Shown: piece after piece, positions 63,140 to 64,000 of the stretch | Numbering within the stretch: the stretch's first letter is position 1 | Layout: each line of letters opens with the position of its first letter | Assembly: GCA_964628195.1 (NCBI GenBank) | Contig: CAZVPF010000003.1 | Span: 112,327 to 176,326 of the forward strand | DNA: 64,000 bases | From: CAZVPF01 sp964628195 | Lineage (GTDB): Bacteria; Planctomycetota; Phycisphaerae; Sedimentisphaerales; Anaerohalosphaeraceae | Reading direction: 5' to 3' | Notes under the pieces: model-generated | Seen by the model: only the letters and a program-made list of their open reading frames with translations | What the model was told of the DNA's origin: nothing | Databases searched by the model: none | Position numbers and translations under genes: made by a program

Positions 63140-63934
63140 TTACGGTTCGAGGGGCCATCCGGGTGCGGACTCGGGATACCAATTGCACCTGTCCGGCCAA
63201 CTGTAAGTTTCCTGAAGTTCAAGGGTTTCGACATGGCCGTCCGCAAAAAGGTAATTCGATACATCTATATGCCTGTCCCATGCCACATATTTTTTCGCCT
63301 CATCGAGCGAACCTTCCCATGAATCCGGATGGATGTGGTCGGCCTGGTGAAAAGCCTCACTGTCCGGTGCCTCGCTTACCCATATACAGTGGTCGGGTCT
63401 GCGAATCCTGCCTGTGCGGTTATAGCGGTTTATATCCGTCAGGGTTTTGCAATAGCGCCAGCAAACAGGGTCGAGAAGTGCATTTACAGCAAAGCTTGAA
63501 TATCGCTTGTCGGGCTGCTGGTCAAGCGGCTTTTCCCAGTCGACAAAGCTTCCGCTCCTGTCGGACGGACAATGAAGCAGCAACTGCTCCTTTGTGTAGC
63601 GTGAAAGTATACGCAGCCAGAATTTATCGGGGTCGTCGATTCTGCACGAACTCGGCGGCAGGGAACTGCCGTGTTCTACAAGATATGCCTGAAGCGCGAT
63701 GCCGGTTTGACGCAGATTGCTCGTGCATATTAGCTTTTGCGCCATCTTTTTTGCACGGGCCAGCGAAGGCATCAGGATGCCCATCAGTAAAGCTATTATC
63801 GAAATCACCACGAGCAGTTCAATAAGCGTGAATCCGCTGCGGCTGTTGTTATTCCACCGGCTGGGGCCGGGGCGAAACAATCCGCCCCGGCGCACAGCAA
63901 TTATTACACTTTGAAGTTTAAGCGAATGTCGCAT
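63140..63934 (-). CDS. Prepilin-type N-terminal cleavage/methylation protein (planctomycete pseudopilin)
   Basis: 264 residues from the ATG at 63934 (an in-frame GTG at 63979 is possible). The signal is SG|FTLIELLVVISIIALLMGILMPSL, with Glu at +5, followed by ARAKKMAQKLICTSNLRQTGIALQAYL. This is the standard start of large planctomycete and verrucomicrobial pseudopilin families. The C-terminal half contains HVETLELQETYSWPDRCNW and the FADGHV motif typical of their C-terminal domain. The leader before the cleavage site is long (about 30 residues) and basic. It is at the window's right edge, upstream of the dockerin-tailed gene. Individual functions of such pseudopilins are unknown. Confidence 0.82.
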   Translation of the reverse strand: MRHSLKLQSVIIAVRRGGLFRPGPSRWNNNSRSGFTLIELLVVISIIALLMGILMPSLARAKKMAQKLICTSNLRQTGIALQAYLVEHGSSLPPSSCRIDDPDKFWLRILSRYTKEQLLLHCPSDRSGSFVDWEKPLDQQPDKRYSSFAVNALLDPVCWRYCKTLTDINRYNRTGRIRRPDHCIWVSEAPDSEAFHQADHIHPDSWEGSLDEAKKYVAWDRHIDVSNYLFADGHVETLELQETYSWPDRCNWYPESAPGWPLEP

Positions 63935-64000
63935 TTTATCTTTTCCGTAACCATTCACAATTATTTTTGAAAAATTCACAAAAAAGACTTGCGCGATACA

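Noticed and set aside
1..64000. tRNA, rRNA and CRISPR arrays
   Set aside because: No cloverleaf-like sequence with a T-arm signature, no rRNA-like stretch and no regularly spaced repeats were noticed in the intergenic regions; a covariance-model scan could not be run.

Overview
The window is bacterial, gene-dense chromosomal DNA. It most resembles the Planctomycetota, and within them the Phycisphaerae / Sedimentisphaerales type. This rests on FTLIELLVVIS-type pseudopilins, a small secreted protein with a planctomycete-style dockerin-like tail, a bacterial topoisomerase VI B subunit, a three-gene SPFH cluster and many secreted proteins of unknown function. Superoxide reductase, hybrid cluster protein, an encapsulated ferritin, L-lactate dehydrogenase, GTP-dependent PEP carboxykinase and a TRAP transporter suggest an anaerobic or microaerophilic heterotroph living on sugars and sugar acids. 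The taxonomy is inference from gene content, not from a marker-gene tree. I saw no rRNA, tRNA, CRISPR array or recognisable transposase.

Left part (1-16 kb): a pseudopilin / type II secretion-like cluster (GspI-, GspJ- and GspK-like), then a secreted DUF3352-like protein with inositol monophosphatase, a DUF2752 protein with a lipoprotein, serA, an orphan topoisomerase VI B gene, a phosphoglucosamine-mutase-like gene, a cation diffusion facilitator and a D-amino-acid aminotransferase. From 16 to 31 kb: a secreted six-hairpin glycosidase-like protein, a small ferredoxin, a PAS histidine kinase with a NarL-type regulator, an oxidative-stress/iron operon (OsmC, superoxide reductase, encapsulated ferritin, encapsulin) closed by a strong terminator, an aldo/keto reductase, L-lactate dehydrogenase, a DUF2383 ferritin-like protein and a complete DctPQM TRAP transporter.

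Middle (30.6-41.8 kb): a GH57 enzyme coupled to 4-alpha-glucanotransferase (alpha-glucan metabolism), then a membrane protein of unknown function bracketed by two near-identical short hairpin repeats. Next is a nitrosative-stress module: hcp, a cupin and a 4Fe-4S protein on one strand and a Crp/Fnr regulator on the other, with a TTGAC-N4-GTCAA palindrome between them. pckG follows, with a clear promoter and terminator.

Right part (41.8-64 kb): a long minus-strand cluster reads three SPFH proteins (two HflC/HflK-like), a heavy-metal P1B ATPase, an ABC ATPase, an ABC-2 permease and a 590-residue membrane-anchored protein. A second ABC-2 permease is divergent from it. Then comes a plus-strand acyl-chain locus (dehydratase, ACP, dehydratase, ketosynthase without its catalytic Cys, intact ketosynthase) followed by serS and comEC. 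The window ends with a secreted dockerin-tailed protein and another pseudopilin.

The points most worth a second look are the KS-beta/KS-alpha pair with Cys replaced by Glu, the topoisomerase VI B subunit with an N-terminal QLSLF clamp-type motif and no A subunit beside it, the SPFH/P-type ATPase/ABC cluster, the encapsulin-superoxide reductase operon, the HcpR-type operator and the repeat-bracketed gene.
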